DNA of 64,000 nucleotides from Phlebiopsis flavidoalba (GCA_035772785.1 JAOCPU010000072.1:1-64000), one strand, 5' to 3'; positions 23,223 through 35,950 are shown, counted from the stretch's first letter. Made by a program: numbers and translations. Notes: a model not told the origin generated them from the sequence alone.

Positions 23223-24657
23223 GGTTACACAGCGCACATATGCGCCATGCACCCTCGGCGCGACGCGCAGGCCGCACCATGTCTTCGTGAGTGGCCACCG
23301 CCTCGCGTCGTTGGACTGTGCTAAACTCCCCGCACAGCGCGGTGCACGGCAGCCTGGTCGCGCTACGTCGGCCGCACGTATATCTAGGCGTGTGTCAGCT
23401 TCGTCTGGCGGCCACGTCACTGAACGCGACTCACCGCGATGGTCACATGGTGCGTCTCGTCCATCTCTCTCTTTGTCGTTTATTGAAGTGGCGTATCGTC
23501 TTTGTTACAGGCCAATTCCTCCGGCGCACGGCCGCAGTCTGCGGCCCCTCGCCGTCGCACCCTTCGTGCTCGTCGGCTGTCCTGGTGCATTGGTAAGTGG
23601 CCTGTCTTACTTCTTCACGGCACCGTGTATTGTCTTGATGCGCCGTTGTACTGACCGCGATCCTCGAACGTCCCGCGCAGCGCGCAGACGGATCGCCTTG
23701 ACTCTCCGCCCGCCGCCTTCTCGTTAATCGGCGCCCCTCGGTGTACGCATGACGGCACGTCCGTCATGCCCTTTCGTCGCCGTGGTACAGTGGTGAGTGT
23801 GCGCCGTACTGGCTCCTAAATGTTTGCTGACGCCGTTTCAATGTGCTCGCCGACTGGTCGTGCAGTGCGGCTCACGAACGTGGCGTTCGACTCGTGCTGA
23901 CGAGCCGGTGCGTCACGTCTCGTTGTTACATGGTACGTCTCGTTCGTTTCAATTTAATCACTCGCCCGCTGACTTGCGTCCCACCACGCGACGTTCTCGT
24001 GGTGCATCAACGGCGCAACGCGCCGTTGTGTATAATTTCGTAGCCCCCGTCCAACCCGTTTCGATATTGCCTTTATCCAAGGCATCGATGGACGACGCAC
24101 GTCAGTGCCTGTCCGTACTCGCACGGGGTCGGCCGTCGCGTTTCGGTGAGTCCGGCGCGCCGTCGACGACGACGCGCAGAGCGTCGGCGGGCACGTTCTG
24201 CTGCTCGCACGGGCCCTCCAAAAACGCACGGGCCCGACCGTCGCGTTCTCGATGGGCCCCCGCGCGCCGTCGTCGCCCTCGTGATTACAGTCGGGGTGTG
24301 GACGCGCGGCTGCGGCGCGCGTGCGGTCGTTGGGTCCTGGGCACAGTTGCGCGTGCACCATACATGTCGGCGTGCGCTTTGTCGGTGCGTCCCCGTATCT
24401 CGTTCGCCGCCGTTTGCGTGCCTGACTTGCTCGTCGACGACTTCTAGGGCGAGCTCCAGCGCGCGGCCGAATCTGCGTTTGTTGGTGAGTCCAACCGGCT
24501 CGCCACGCAGAGAACGGCGGCTCACGTACCTTTGGTGCCCCGCCCGCATCTCCTCCACCTCCCTGGCGAGCTTTCGTGAGACGACGAGAGCGTGCAGCGT
24601 TCACGCTCTCTGTCGTCTTGGTTTCGTCTCGCGCTGCGACCGCGGGCTGCCCGGTGA

Positions 24658-24691
24658 GTCTCGTCTCGTCTCGTCTCGTCTCGTCTCGTCT
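24658..24691 (+). repeat. (TCGTC)n microsatellite
   Basis: About six to seven copies of TCGTC immediately after a GTGAGT donor-like site. Confidence 0.9.
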
Positions 24692-25150
24692 TGACTGTAA
24701 ATGACACGGCATAGACAGTCTTCGCGGAGGCGCGCGGAGTTGAAGACTCTGCGCCCCACTGGTGCCGACTGCGCGCGCGCGTGCGCCGTTCGCGCTCGTC
24801 AGGTACGTTCCCCTTTGTTTTCTTGTGTGTCTTGCTGAACGTCGTGGTCGCGGCGGCCCCAGAGCGGCACGTTGAAGACATCTCGCGATCGCCCGCGCTG
24901 TCTGTATCCACCGGTGAGCCCGAGCGGAGTGCGAATGCGGATGCGGACTCACCTGATGGAGGTCCCGCGCCCTCGGTGCGTACTTTGCTCCCCCTCTCTT
25001 CTGTGTGGCGGACGGTCCGGCGGCGCGACAGCGCGGTTCTCGTTTACGAGACTGTGCGCTCGTATGCTAATTAAGAGGTCAGTGCGGTTCGTTACCACTG
25101 GAAACAATACTTACCTGACCCCCGAGCAGTCATTTAGTGATCTGTACACG

Positions 25151-26640
25151 CATTAGGTCTTGGTACGAGTTTCCGGGCGTTTCTTCGCGCGCGTAGCCTG
25201 TAGATCACAACCGACGAGTATTCTAGAGAAAAGCGGTCGATACATACACTTCTAGACCAGTACACCTGGTTTCCATCATGTACGCGTTGTTTTCCTGCAG
25301 CTTCACTAGAAAATAGGCGAAAATAAAACGATAAATACGAATATAATAAGCATGATCCATAATATCCGTACGAAAATCCGGCCGTAAGGCCGGAAAGCCG
25401 CAGGTAATCCGTACAAATTTTGGGCCGCCGTTCCGTATATAATTTTGACGGATTTCGGTCATCAGCTTGGGATCAGGGATCTCCCCCCATTGTGACAGGG
25501 GTCCTCGTGATGTTGATGGTTAGTGCTTGGGATCGAAGAAGGCGGCCGTTCGACGCCCGTACCCCTCGCTGTCGAGTCTTGGAGCCCGCCCGTCGCTCGT
25601 GCGGGGTGTCGAGCCGTCGCTGGAGACCGTGCGCGGTGGTCGCGCCGTTTGTGTGCAGGACCGCGCCGAAGGCCGGTAGAAGGTGGTTGAGCTGCGCGAG
25701 GGATGTGAGAGCCCGCGTGAACAGGCGGACTCTGTCGTCACGATGCGCTGCGCGCGCGCGGTCGAAGCGACGGCGCACCGCGCCGACGCTGTGCGCTACA
25801 GCGTGCTCGTGCGCGCATTCGCTCTTGAGTTGGCCGTGTACGCCGAGGACGAGGGCAGGGCGCAGCGTGCGCCCGTTGTCGTGCATTGCGGGGGTCGGTC
25901 GTGGTCCGGTGGTGGTGGTCGAGAGCCAAGTCCGTGAGCGCGTAGACGCCCAAGCGCGGAACGGACTTGGGCGCGCGGGCGGCGGCGACCTCGGCGACGC
26001 CATGGCACGTCTCTGCCAGTCACTTCCACCACGTCCTCGTCGTCACCGCCGTCCTCGCCGTCGTCGTCGCTGCGTCCCGTCGCCGCCGCCGCCATGTTTT
26101 GTGCTCCGCCCGCGATCAAGCCCGATACAGGCCGCTTCAAGAGATGTCCGTGGGCGTGGTCGAGGGATTCGACCGTGCGAGGGTGCTCAAGACACTGCGA
26201 CCTCGGACCAAAGCGGGTCGTTGTGACACGTAAGAGGCGAGATGTAATCTCGCATTTAATTCGAGCCGTGTATAGCGTAACCGCGTGGTACACGGGTACT
26301 GTACGTTGGTAGTGTACCACACCAATATGATTGATTTTCACCATTGCGCGCTGCTGCTGAGAGTACCCTGAACGCGACCAGTGGAGTAAAAACACCACGA
26401 CGTTGGAATGACCAGGCCATTATCGCGAGACGAGAAATGGTATTTTTTTAACTGTAGTGCAAGTAGTTTACTGGACTATACTACCAGTGTACTGTATATG
26501 ATTAATGTTGAGTCCTGATATGTTTGAATACAGTCAGAGTCTTTTATTATTCTCTTTTCCTTGTTGTCCAGCTGTGTTTATGAGGGCGAGACTATCATAG
26601 ATTAATTCAACTATTATAATTACACATTGCCCGTGCTACT
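25151..26640. other. Spacer right of locus I
   Basis: 25200-25440 is AT-rich and holds a perfect hairpin CCGGCC-GTAA-GGCCGG (25378-25393). 25500-26230 is GC-rich and open on both strands; neither translation is recognised, so no gene is called. 26240-26640 is AT-rich with nothing visible. Confidence 0.4.
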
Positions 26641-26779
26641 ACTACACCCCGCCGTCGAAAGCCCTACCGACGCGGCACTCTCAATGGCACGCGGGAGGTC
26701 CCCCCCCCCCCCCCCCGAGCTCGCGCTGATTTTCCCCCTCACAGAAATGCTCGCCGCCAATGGAGAACGCGGGAGGTCG

Positions 26780-26988
26780 AGCGTCGAGCTCGTCTTGCGC
26801 GTCGTGCGCGCGGTGCTCGAGGTCGCGGGCGGAATTGCGCGCAAGTCGCGGGTGATGGTCGCAGAGTCAGGTGTGGTGGGATGAGTATATGCTGCAGGAC
26901 GTCGTGGCGGCTCTGACGGACACAAAGACCAAAGAAGACCGCGTCCGAGTTCCGCGACCTTGCAAAGCCGGCGGGCGCGAAGCTCTAG
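26780..26988 (+). pseudogene. 3' end of dienoyl-CoA isomerase (duplicate)
   Basis: Matches the last part of the gene at 11971-13160, from the segment coding VVRAALEVAG to the stop, including EFRDLAKPAGAKL and the shared 3' flank. It is preceded by a C-run of 17 (26700-26716). Many bases are missing relative to the first copy (the KKSPIAVTTSKKVLQ region is collapsed), so it cannot encode enzyme. It marks the left edge of the right-hand copy of the duplicated isomerase/ATG4 segment. Confidence 0.8.
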
Positions 26989-27587
26989 ACCATTTGTTCG
27001 AGAAATCTGCTGTCAGTATTTTGTTTTGTATAGGATGTACGTAATCTGGCATTCCATTCCGTGGGTGACACGCGTTCGGAGAGCGCAAACGGTCTCTGTG
27101 GGCGTGCTGGTGACGGACATTGGAGCGCGATAGGGCCACGATCTGGGAGCAGATCATGAGACCCGGCGGCGAGCTATCATTGAGCAGGCTAGTCGAGGGG
27201 CTGCAGCGGTTCGCAGGACGAGATGAAAGACGTAAAACCGTGTGCAGCAGGGGATATAAGCTCGGGTGTCTAGAGGGGATTTCAGAACAATGATGTACCC
27301 GGCCGCAGTCGTCAGGGCTGGACACTGGGCTGCATTTCAGCCTCTGAGCTGAATACTGCGTCTGAGGGAAGTGTGGTGCCCGCATACAGAGATCCTGCGA
27401 GTTGAGCGTGGAGGGGAGTCCCTGAGTCTGAGAGCCGAGTAGTTTTCTGATTCAGAGCCAGTCCTCTGTTTCAGTCGCGCCGAACTCGTCCAATCAGGCC
27501 TCCCCACTTCTCTCCCGCTACTCCCCCTCCCTCCAACGACGCATCACGACTGCAAGACGGAACACTACCCGCCCTCCCCCGACGACG

Positions 27588-30500
27588 ATGTCGAGCAGCA
27601 ACAAGGCCTCCAAGCACTCGCCCTCGCCGTCCTCACCCTCTTCATCGCCCCATGGACTCGAAATTGCCCAAGTTCCTGCAGAAACAGAGGGACCGCTCGC
27701 GCTCGGTGGTCGTCGAGACGTCCGGCAGCCTAGCGAGCGCGGCCAGCTCGTCGTCGTCCATCTCTGAATCGCCCAAGACAGCCAGTACAACGAAGAGCTC
27801 AAATCATGCGCAAGGCGAGCAAGAAAACGGCGCAGGGTCGCCGCGCGAGGGCGGGACCAGCGAGGCAAGATACCTGGACGCCTATAGCTACACACGGTGA
27901 GCCATTACTCCGGCTCGGGTCCTGAGCTGCCACCACCACGCCCCGAGGTCGAGGGGGCGACGAGCCCCCTGTGATTGTCGAGCCTGTGAACATTCCACGA
28001 CCACGCACACGCGCAGACCGCCCCGCTCTCTGACAACTTCTCGGGCTGTGGCCTTCGTCCTACTACCCCTCCTACTCCTCCTCCCAACACGGCCGCACTC
28101 GCCGACCTCCCCAGACCCGCCTCTCGGGCTGTTCTCGCACACGTTCAGCACGTCCTCGACCGACCTCTCGCTGCAGCAGCTCCTGCAGCAGCAGCACCTG
28201 ACCGCGGGCTCGCCAAAGGGGAAAGGCTCTGCGCTCCTGACGCGCGGCCAAGCCACGGCAAAGGCCACCTCGATCCAAGGCGATGCGCTAACCCTCCTCG
28301 ACAGCGACGCGGTGCCGGACAAGTGCGCGGACTCGATCTGGCTGCTCGGCAACGTCGAGCTACCCGGGCTACGGAGCCGGTCTCGCGGCGCCGCCGCCGA
28401 GCGTCCTCGACACCACGCCCAGCTCCGGTCGACTCGCGGCGCTCGCAACCGCCTCGCTGCGCTCCTCTGCGTCCTCCCCTCGCCCTCGATCGACCGCCGC
28501 GGAGCCCGCCGCGCTCTGCGCAGTCGCAGGCGGGGCAGCGCCAAGGACCCGGGGCGGCAACTGGCCGCCCGTGTTTCTACGCGGACTATACGCGTCGCGC
28601 GTGTGGCTCACGTACCGCTCGCAGTTTGTGCCGATAATCCGCGATATCACGGCTCGACGATGCTCGGCGCGGCGCGCCCGACGGCGGCGGCTGGGGCCGT
28701 GCAGCCCAAGAAGTGGAACTGGCCGCTCGGTGGCGAAAAGTGCTGGTCGAAGCGACGCAGGTGGGGCTGCATGCTCCGCACGGGGCAGTCGCTGCTCGCG
28801 AATGCGCTCTGCGTGCATGTGCATCTGGGTCGAGGTGCGTGTGCGGTGGTCTCCTCATGTACTATCGCGTTTTTTTTCTGACGGCCTATGCAGAATTGGC
28901 GAAAACCTCCACACCCCGTCTATACAGCCGATTACGCGACGTATGTGCAGATTATTACGTGGTTGTTCCTCGACGATCCGTAGCGCCGCTATTGTCCGTT
29001 TAGTGTACATCGTGATGGCTTTGGTGGGGAAGCAGCTGGGTGTAAAGGTTTGTGGCATGGTTTGGTCTCTGGCCAAGGCAGCACAGGCTGCTGGGGCATA
29101 TCAAGTGCGTATATACTACCCTTTTATGCGATCCTGCGCTTGACCTTGTTCAGGAACCCTGGTGCATGCATTCCCTGAAGCTGTGTCCTTGGGGTGCATG
29201 TCGCAGCCGATGGCGGAACGATCTACGAATACTGAAAGTATTTGCCGCGTCGCACACTGGCATTGGTTCCCCACGGAGACATACGCGCAAGGTATGGGGC
29301 GACCGTGCTGTGTTGGATTCTCATCGGTCATAAGACGGCTGGGTCTCGATGGCATGCGAGGTCAGCGAAGATCCCCATTTACTACGACACCCTGAAGGTA
29401 TGTTCTCGATCTATGCGATCTCAACTTTGATCTTACCCGCGTTCAATAGACTTTGTACACTTGGCCTCAATCTGTCGGCATTGCCGGTGTGCCGTCCCTC
29501 TTCATCCTACTGACTTTGTTGTGGCTCTCAGGCTGACAACCTCTTCTACCTCGACCCTCATCATGCTCGTCCTACCATTCCCCTCCGTCCCCCAAATGCA
29601 GAACCCACAGAACCCGTCACCCCCATATCCTATGAACTCACGCCACAACTCTAACCTCCCCAGAACCACAATCTCCCCACCGATCGCGAACGATCCTCAC
29701 CACACGCTCTCCCATCCGACACACCCGCACCCAGACCTCGCCCGTATCCGTGCGCTCGGCTCGTCCTTCTCGCGCATCGGGCGTCGCCCTCAACCCGCTA
29801 CCAGCTCAGCTTTCCCAGTCCTGCCACGACGACCGCATGGGGTCCTACGTGACCTCGTACGTCGCCACACTATTACTGGTGTGACTACCCACTCGAGCAC
29901 GTGCTCGCACACCCCCGCTTGGCGCCTCCGCCGGCGTCCGTGCCCGACGACTCGGAGTATGGACTCGCGCGAGCTCGTGCCCCGAGGTCGAGGAGCTCGA
30001 TGCGCTGCAGAGGCATTTTGTCACGGCGTATTCAGCGGCAGAGCTCAAAGACGTTCCATTGTGATGTGTTAGGGAAGATGACCTCTGTCGGTCCTCGCGA
30101 TCCGAGTATGCTCATGGGCTTTTTGTGCAAGGGATGAGGCGGGAGTGGATTGATCTCAAAGCGGCGCAATTAACGAAGTGAAAGTTGCACTGTCTCCAAA
30201 AATGCTGGTTGTACGTGTTGACACTTTGTGCATAGGCTCAATCAGAAGTCGCAGAAGGGGGGGCTACAGTCTTGCATCTCCAGGACGAGCCCCAAATTGG
30301 ACGACCGACTCTGATGTGGGTATGGAGAGCTCTCCGAGCCCGACTTTGACTTGCCCGACGAGGAAGACGAGTTCGCTGGACGCAGAGATCAGCTACGCTC
30401 GACATCCGCCTCACCAGTACACGAGACCTGCCGAGCACGCACTCCAAGTATGCCGAAGAGGGCGACACAGAGGACGACCCCGTGGACCCCATCACCCCAC

Positions 30501-31037
30501 GGCGCAGGCCGCACGATCTTCATGCACATCAGCGCGCCCGGCCGCATCGAGAAGCAGGCGAGCACAAGCACAACCGGCAGCTCCCAGGCCGACTCGCTCA
30601 GCTTCGACGACGAGGACGACGAGGAGTGGGCCGTGCCGGACTACACGCGTGGCCGCACGCGGAGCCGCGGCCGCCGAGCCCGCGCGACGCGGACGGCGCC
30701 GGAGCTGCTCGCCTCGCAGGCGACGATCGTGCGCGAGCCCGGTTGAGCCCGAGGATGCGGCGAGGGCCAGGGCCAGGGCAGCCCCGCGGCGGCACCACCG
30801 TAAGAAGGCGAAGAAGAAGAGCGCGAAGCAGCCGCCCGCGCCCCGAGCAGTATCCGTTTCCCTGCGAGCTACGGCGACGCGGAGGAGAGCAGGAACAGCC
30901 GCGTAGGGCCCGGGCAAGCGTGTCCCGCAGATGCGCACGCAGAAGCGCGGACCTGGCAGGAACACGAGCGGGCGGCACGCAGAGGTGTGGGGGCGTGCGC
31001 GTATTCCCTGCGGTACGATATCAAAGAGGATGTCTAG
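27588..31037 (+). pseudogene. ATG4: ATG4 cysteine protease, full-length extent, many indels
   Basis: Starts MSSSNKASKHSPSPSS, as the first copy does, and continues through the Ser-rich head and WPLGGEKCW to WGCMLRTGQSLLANAL, with the catalytic Cys near 28770. After an intron comes NWRKPPHPVYTADYATYV, then MALVGKQLGVK, HAFPEA and KVWG. ADNLFYLDPHHARPTIPL (about 29533-29590) supplies the catalytic Asp and His. SAAELK and DPSMLMGFLCK follow, then an acidic C-terminal region with a late FIMHISAPG-like motif. Order and content fit a complete basidiomycete ATG4, including its long acidic tail, but the frame changes about every 30-100 bp. A TAG interrupts after WLFLDDP near 28980. The end is uncertain; a stop near 31037 is my estimate. 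Compared with 13738-14940, most differences are single-base insertions. Confidence 0.85.
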
Positions 31038-31710
31038 CGCGACTTCTTCGAAAAAATGCCGTCGTCCGCCACTGTCGGACCTTTATTTCCAGGTTTTTTT
31101 CAGTTGTTCTTTCTGCTGCAAACACAGTCGTCGCGTTTCTTGCGACTGTGCGCCTAGCTTATGATTTGCTCTTTCTTTGACTGTATACTTTGCTTGCACA
31201 CTAGGACGGCCCTTGCGCCGGCCGATGTACTCTGGGCCCCCCAACACACCCGGAATAGTTGCTGTATTCCGCCCGGAGCAGTCGGTCTCGCGATCGTCCC
31301 CACCAGACCCCATACCCTCGGAGCACGTAGTCCCCCACACGCCACACTCCGCTCAATATATTACAAGACTGTTGTAGCATCACCAGGGCTTCCTTCTAAC
31401 GCCTTGTTTTTTTATCGCCTGTTCTGTGCTGGTTTTTCTCCGCCACTATCACAATGTGTACGTATACAAAATGGATGTATTTCCCAGGTTCGCGATACGA
31501 ATGATAGTGAAAGTGTGGTATGGCAAGTCGTGCATGTACGCAAGGCAGGAGCGATTCATGAAGACGAAAGTGTTCCGTGTAACGAGCGGAAGAAGAGGTC
31601 GGTAGAAAGCTGATAACGAAGCTCCAGTGTACTCGCTGCTGCCATTGTAGCGGAAATAAGTGCACATTACAGTGAAGAGAATAATAGCCATAAAGAGGAG
31701 CCACGCCGCA

Positions 31711-33283
31711 CTACGGTTGCAACACGACCCTGCAGCCCACGCTCGTGTGTCGCCGTGTTTGCTGCTGCAAAGCCGGATGGTCCCGTCGACGCTCGCGTCC
31801 CCCCGCCATATGCACGTCCGGCTCTCCACAGGCCTCATCGTACTCCCACCGCCGTACGACGCGCGCTGCGACGTACTCGAACCATCAGAACACGCCTTCC
31901 GCCTGTCTTGGCGGAACGTGAAGAAGAGCCGCCGCGCCGAGGTCGAGCGGCATTGGGATAGGTGGCGCCTGCGACGATGGGGGCGGGGACGCCGGACGCG
32001 CGTCGCCGTTCGTGCGCCCGAAGAGTCGCGGCGTGATCGTGCCTGTGCGTCGGAGAGGTGTGGAATGAGTGCGAGCGTTGGCGACGTGACGGGACGCGCT
32101 CCGGGCGAGTAGCTGGGCGAGCGACGATTACTGCGGAGGGTGTCGAGGAACGCGAGAACCGGACGGGCGAGGGAGCGTGGGCGGGATTCAAAGGAGTCGA
32201 AGACGGAGGAGCTGGGCGTGTGGTAAGGCGGGAGAGGGTGTGCGTTGTCATTGTGCCTACTGTTGGCCGCGGAACATGGTCGAGTGGGGGGGGGAGCTGC
32301 GTGAGCGAGCGTATGACTTGCGTCGGACGTGGTGGTATACCCCGATTTCAATGGAATGTTGTGCGTGGTGGCGATGGCGTAACAATGCTCAATGACATTG
32401 CAGAGTGATCAGTTTGCAATGAATGTTGTGATGGAGGTTGATTAGCAGAACTTGTGGGTGTCGCAGGAGGAGGCCATAGGAGGAGCTCGTTCATAAATCT
32501 TCGTGGGCTTGTGGTCTTCGTTCCACACGCTAAAAACGAGCTGGGACCAGGGCTGAGAGGACCGATTGCAGAAACACCGTTCGGGATTTGTACATCAATC
32601 TTGTTCCCCACTAATATGCACAGAATCGGTCCACTTGGTCCCTCTGGTACGGTGCGCGGTCGCGAAACTCTTGCCACCGATTTCCGCAATGCTTCGAGAG
32701 TCTGTGGCTGGTTTACGTCCAACATTAACAAAAGCAGCATCGGCTCCTCGAAGAATGCAGAGGATAGACTTGAAAACCGGTTAACCTTGACCCGCCGTAT
32801 CCTGCGATAAATTGTATAGTCAGTACTAACGCGACCGGGAGCAAATAGAGCGGTTCCTCTGGCGACTATAGTTTATCCCTCATCCCGTATCCAGACCTAG
32901 CGAGCTTCTCTATCACAGCTCTTCGTATGTACCGAAGCTTTATTTCATGAGCTAGGTCCGGTTGTCACACGAGGCCGCCCTATACGATTCGTGCAAGTAA
33001 ATCTCACCCATATCTGCAAAAGTGACAGTCTCCGCAGGATCACTGTGATGCGGCACCGTCTTTGTTATAAAGTCTGCGCCTATCGTAGCACGGTAGCCTG
33101 TAGTAAACCGTCCTGAGATATACTATAGAGCCAAGAGGAGAATATATAAGTTCCAAACACTGCGGTACACTACCATTGGCCGAACGAACCTGGTTTGCGG
33201 AGGCTGGTCTTACCGACACCTGACGCTCCAATGACGACGAGCTTAACGGTGTGCGCATTCAAGACCACCCTCGATATTGTCAT
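31711..33283 (-). pseudogene. Rab-type small GTPase with long Ser-rich linker
   Basis: On the minus strand the gene starts at 33283 with MTISRVVLNAHTVKLVVIG, then ASGVGKTSLR (P-loop). The next exon gives GYRATIGADFITKTVPHH (switch I), then IW just before an intron. The exon after it gives DTAGQ..RFSSLSSAFFRGADA (switch II). VNQPQTLEALRK and VGNKID (the base-binding NKxD) follow. A long linker with YHTPSSSVFDSFES separates this from RRLFFT and SAKTG (the SAK motif), and the tail ends near SCC, fitting geranylgeranylated double cysteines. It belongs to the Rab/Ypt7-like group found in agaricomycetes and would act in vesicle traffic. Frames break within switch I/II (extra T before LQIW; the GQE codon disrupted) and in the linker, so this copy is probably inactive or carries sequencing errors. 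Confidence 0.8.
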
Positions 33284-33539
33284 CGGCGACGCGAGCACAA
33301 ACGGGGAGAAAGAGATGATGGCGGTTGCAGAGCAGCGGATGGTCCACTGGTACGACCCCCGTGCTCTTCGGGGGAATGGATGTCCGTGGCAGGACCCGCG
33401 AGTGACCCCTTCTTTCTCATCGGACTGTTCTTCCCACACGACTTTATTAGAACTACTACTACTGCCATCTCTTGCACACTAACTCTGAAGTAAATCTTCC
33501 AAAGCTTTTCAACCGACGCCTACCCCTGCATGGTTAAGT

Positions 33540-35230
33540 ATGCGTCGTTTGCTTCAAAAGCTAAGGTGCATGCGAGGAAAGGCCAAACTTCCTCTGCCTG
33601 CCCCGCCTGTTGAACGTTTGAAGTCCGAATCGCCTATTCAACCAAGCGTAAATGAAGAGGAGAGGTTTTTACAATGTAATATTCGGGAGCAATGCGAGCT
33701 CCCATAGCTTCAGGTGAGAAGCTTTAGAGCTACATTATTCACCTCGATATTACATTTACGTCGAGCGTCCTATGAGATGATCCTCCATGCACTTTTCCTA
33801 TGCACGATCTGCCACTCGAGCTACTGATAGAGGTCTTTCGCTGGTACATTCAATATGTGCATGTCGCACTGCAAGATCAATCCAAGCTTTTCGATGAACG
33901 CCCCAGGCCATACTGTTGGCTGACTCTTCGACACGTTTGCCAATCCTGGCGCTATGCTTTCCTTCACAACCCCTTCTCTGCACACCATTATCTATTTGAC
34001 CGAATTAGATTGCGTCAAACAGGATGTTTCTCCTGTCAGAGACTTCCAATCAGCATCTACGAGCGTCCGCGCACCGGTCGCGGACGCGAACGGGGGGGAG
34101 TCACGTAACATTTTGGAACTCCTCACAAGCAACTTTATCTCATCGCATCCTCGCTGCGGATATCCAAAGTTGGGGATGATGATGTGGTTCGATCCCTGGC
34201 TCTCGTTCCAGCAGTGCTACAGAAGGGCGAGTCGCAGCTGCTAGTCTCTGACCTGGTTGGTTCTGGGTGCCACTACAGTCCCAGCCTGCGGCGTGCGGAA
34301 ACTCACATTCGGTTCCTATCTTCCCAAATCTCACGTGTTCCTTTTACCTTCGTTTATCTCAACTGCTCCTGGACAAACCTCAATCGATTGAGACTATGCT
34401 ATGCAAACCCCACACCTCCGGCAAGCTTCTTCTGTACGAGATCGCACCCCTGAGCGGTGGACCTCTATTCGCCGCGCTTAGGACGGATGCAAAGGCTGGA
34501 GGAGACTTTTACAAATGCGTATGGCGTACTTTCGTGGCAACCGACAGGAGCGGCCCTGAAGCGGTCATCTTGCCATACCTACAGCATATCTATATTGCCT
34601 ACGAGGACGCATGAAGACCACATCCCTCTTCGGTACATTAGGCCACCCGGGGCCTCTACATCAACGTCTCTTCTGATTTTCCAACGCTAGTCTGGCTCTG
34701 TTCTTTTTACGCGACCATCGTATCCAAAATACACGAGTGCAAAGGCGAATCATTGGAACCATGGGGGGGGACACCTTCCGCCAGCCAAAGTCAATAGTGC
34801 ATCAATTTCTCAGTGGAACAGTCTCAAGCTAGCATGCTATGGGACTTCCCCACAGTCCCCTTCGACACACTCTCAGTTCGCTCTCTGCTGATTTACGTCA
34901 GCCGCTTTGAGATCATATTTGACGTAGATTTTGATTGGGTTGCAGACTTACTCTTCAAACTTCCGTTATCGAACATTGTCTCAGCGTACATCTCGGAAAG
35001 CGGCGCTTTCGACGCTTCACTGCCTCTCACACTCTATCGCCAGCACACTGCCACTCCTCGAATTGTCTCATTTTCCTGAAGGACTTTGAGAGCCATCAGG
35101 ATCGAAACCTCCCGACGTATTCAATTTATGGCGGCACCGACGCTGTATATATACGCTACGGAAAACCGACTGGGCACGTTTTGGATCGTGTTTTCCCGCG
35201 GCTCAAGACGAAGCTGCAGATTGTGTGAGG
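33540..35230 (+). pseudogene. F-box protein, decayed
   Basis: An ATG at 33540 opens MRRLLQKLRCMRGKAKLPL, a basic Pro-rich leader. After a likely intron (33714-33771) comes MHDLPLELLIEVFRWYI, the start of an F-box, then CWLTLRHVCQSWRYAFL, its conserved core with HVC..WR. The leader frame meets a TAG just before the intron. Downstream pieces in different frames (to about 35230) show the hydrophobic spacing of leucine-rich repeats, for example FPTVPFDTLSVRSLLIYV near 34850. F-box proteins recruit substrates to SCF ubiquitin ligases; this large basidiomycete family is often degenerate. At least three frameshifts are visible. Confidence 0.65.
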
Positions 35231-35924
35231 AGCTGTGAGCGATATCTGGGGCCACCCGTCGTAGTCCGCGCACCCCCAGTCTCCAATCTATGTCTTGTCT
35301 CGCGAAGTCTAGCTGCAATGAACGGACAGTGGAATCATCAACCCTCTCTCGAGGGGGGTCACCAAACTTTCACCATAATATGACAAGCAGACCGCCCACC
35401 CTTACGATATGCACTAGACACCCATACTGTACACGTCTAACATCGGCGAAGTGCTGAGCCTGAAAATACCAACCTCACCGGCTGAGTGGTGCACACAGAG
35501 GAGACCGCCGTGCGGCATTGGGCGGTACAATGACGCAATTGGTTTCTTTCCTTTCCTTTTGTTTTTTGGAACAGCGAACCCGAGATGAGCGCAAACCGAC
35601 AATGGCCTGAGGCCCTAGCTCACTCCCTTCGCATGTCCCAATGAGGTGTTTAGTTTGACACTTGAGATCGCTGGATACTGACTACATATATTGTTCGCTG
35701 GACGGAGGTCGATAGCTAAATACATCTCATAAATTAGTGCAATATTGCAAGGATATATGCAAGTGTTATTATCTGAAATATGCGGTCAACGAGGGCCATA
35801 GCTGTATTAGAGCCTGTACATGTGTCCAACGCCGCCACCATAGACGCCAGGTAAAGGAGGGGGATCAAGCACACACGCCACGAGAGCCGCAACGCGTACA
35901 AAGGGACAGCGGTTGTCAAGCACG

Positions 35925-35950
35925 TTTTTTTTTTTTTTTTTTTTTTTTTT
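35925..35950 (+). repeat. T homopolymer (26)
   Basis: An unbroken T-run. On the minus strand it would be a poly-A tail, but I found no retroposon body next to it. It sits inside an open plus frame (35737-36165). Confidence 0.9.

Larger units (their letters stand above)
22413..25150 (+). other. Locus I continuation: GC-rich exon/intron-like DNA
   Basis: Longer open segments alternate with GTGAGT/GTAAGT donor-like sites (for example near 23170, 23592, 23793, 24146, 24487 and 24652). The codon composition is Arg/Ser/Pro-rich, and all strands have long frames because of the GC content, so I do not choose exons. A long minus-strand frame (23954-24952) is treated as a shadow. The region ends where AT-rich DNA starts at about 25080. 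Confidence 0.35.

Noticed and set aside
23954..24952. 332-codon minus-strand ORF
   Set aside because: Crosses several donor- and acceptor-like sites of the plus-strand array and has a basic, low-information composition.
25420..26226. 268-codon plus ORF and its 176-codon minus counterpart
   Set aside because: Both strands open, neither recognisable; GC-rich shadowing prevents a choice.
27888..28544. 218-codon minus ORF
   Set aside because: Antisense of the second ATG4 copy.
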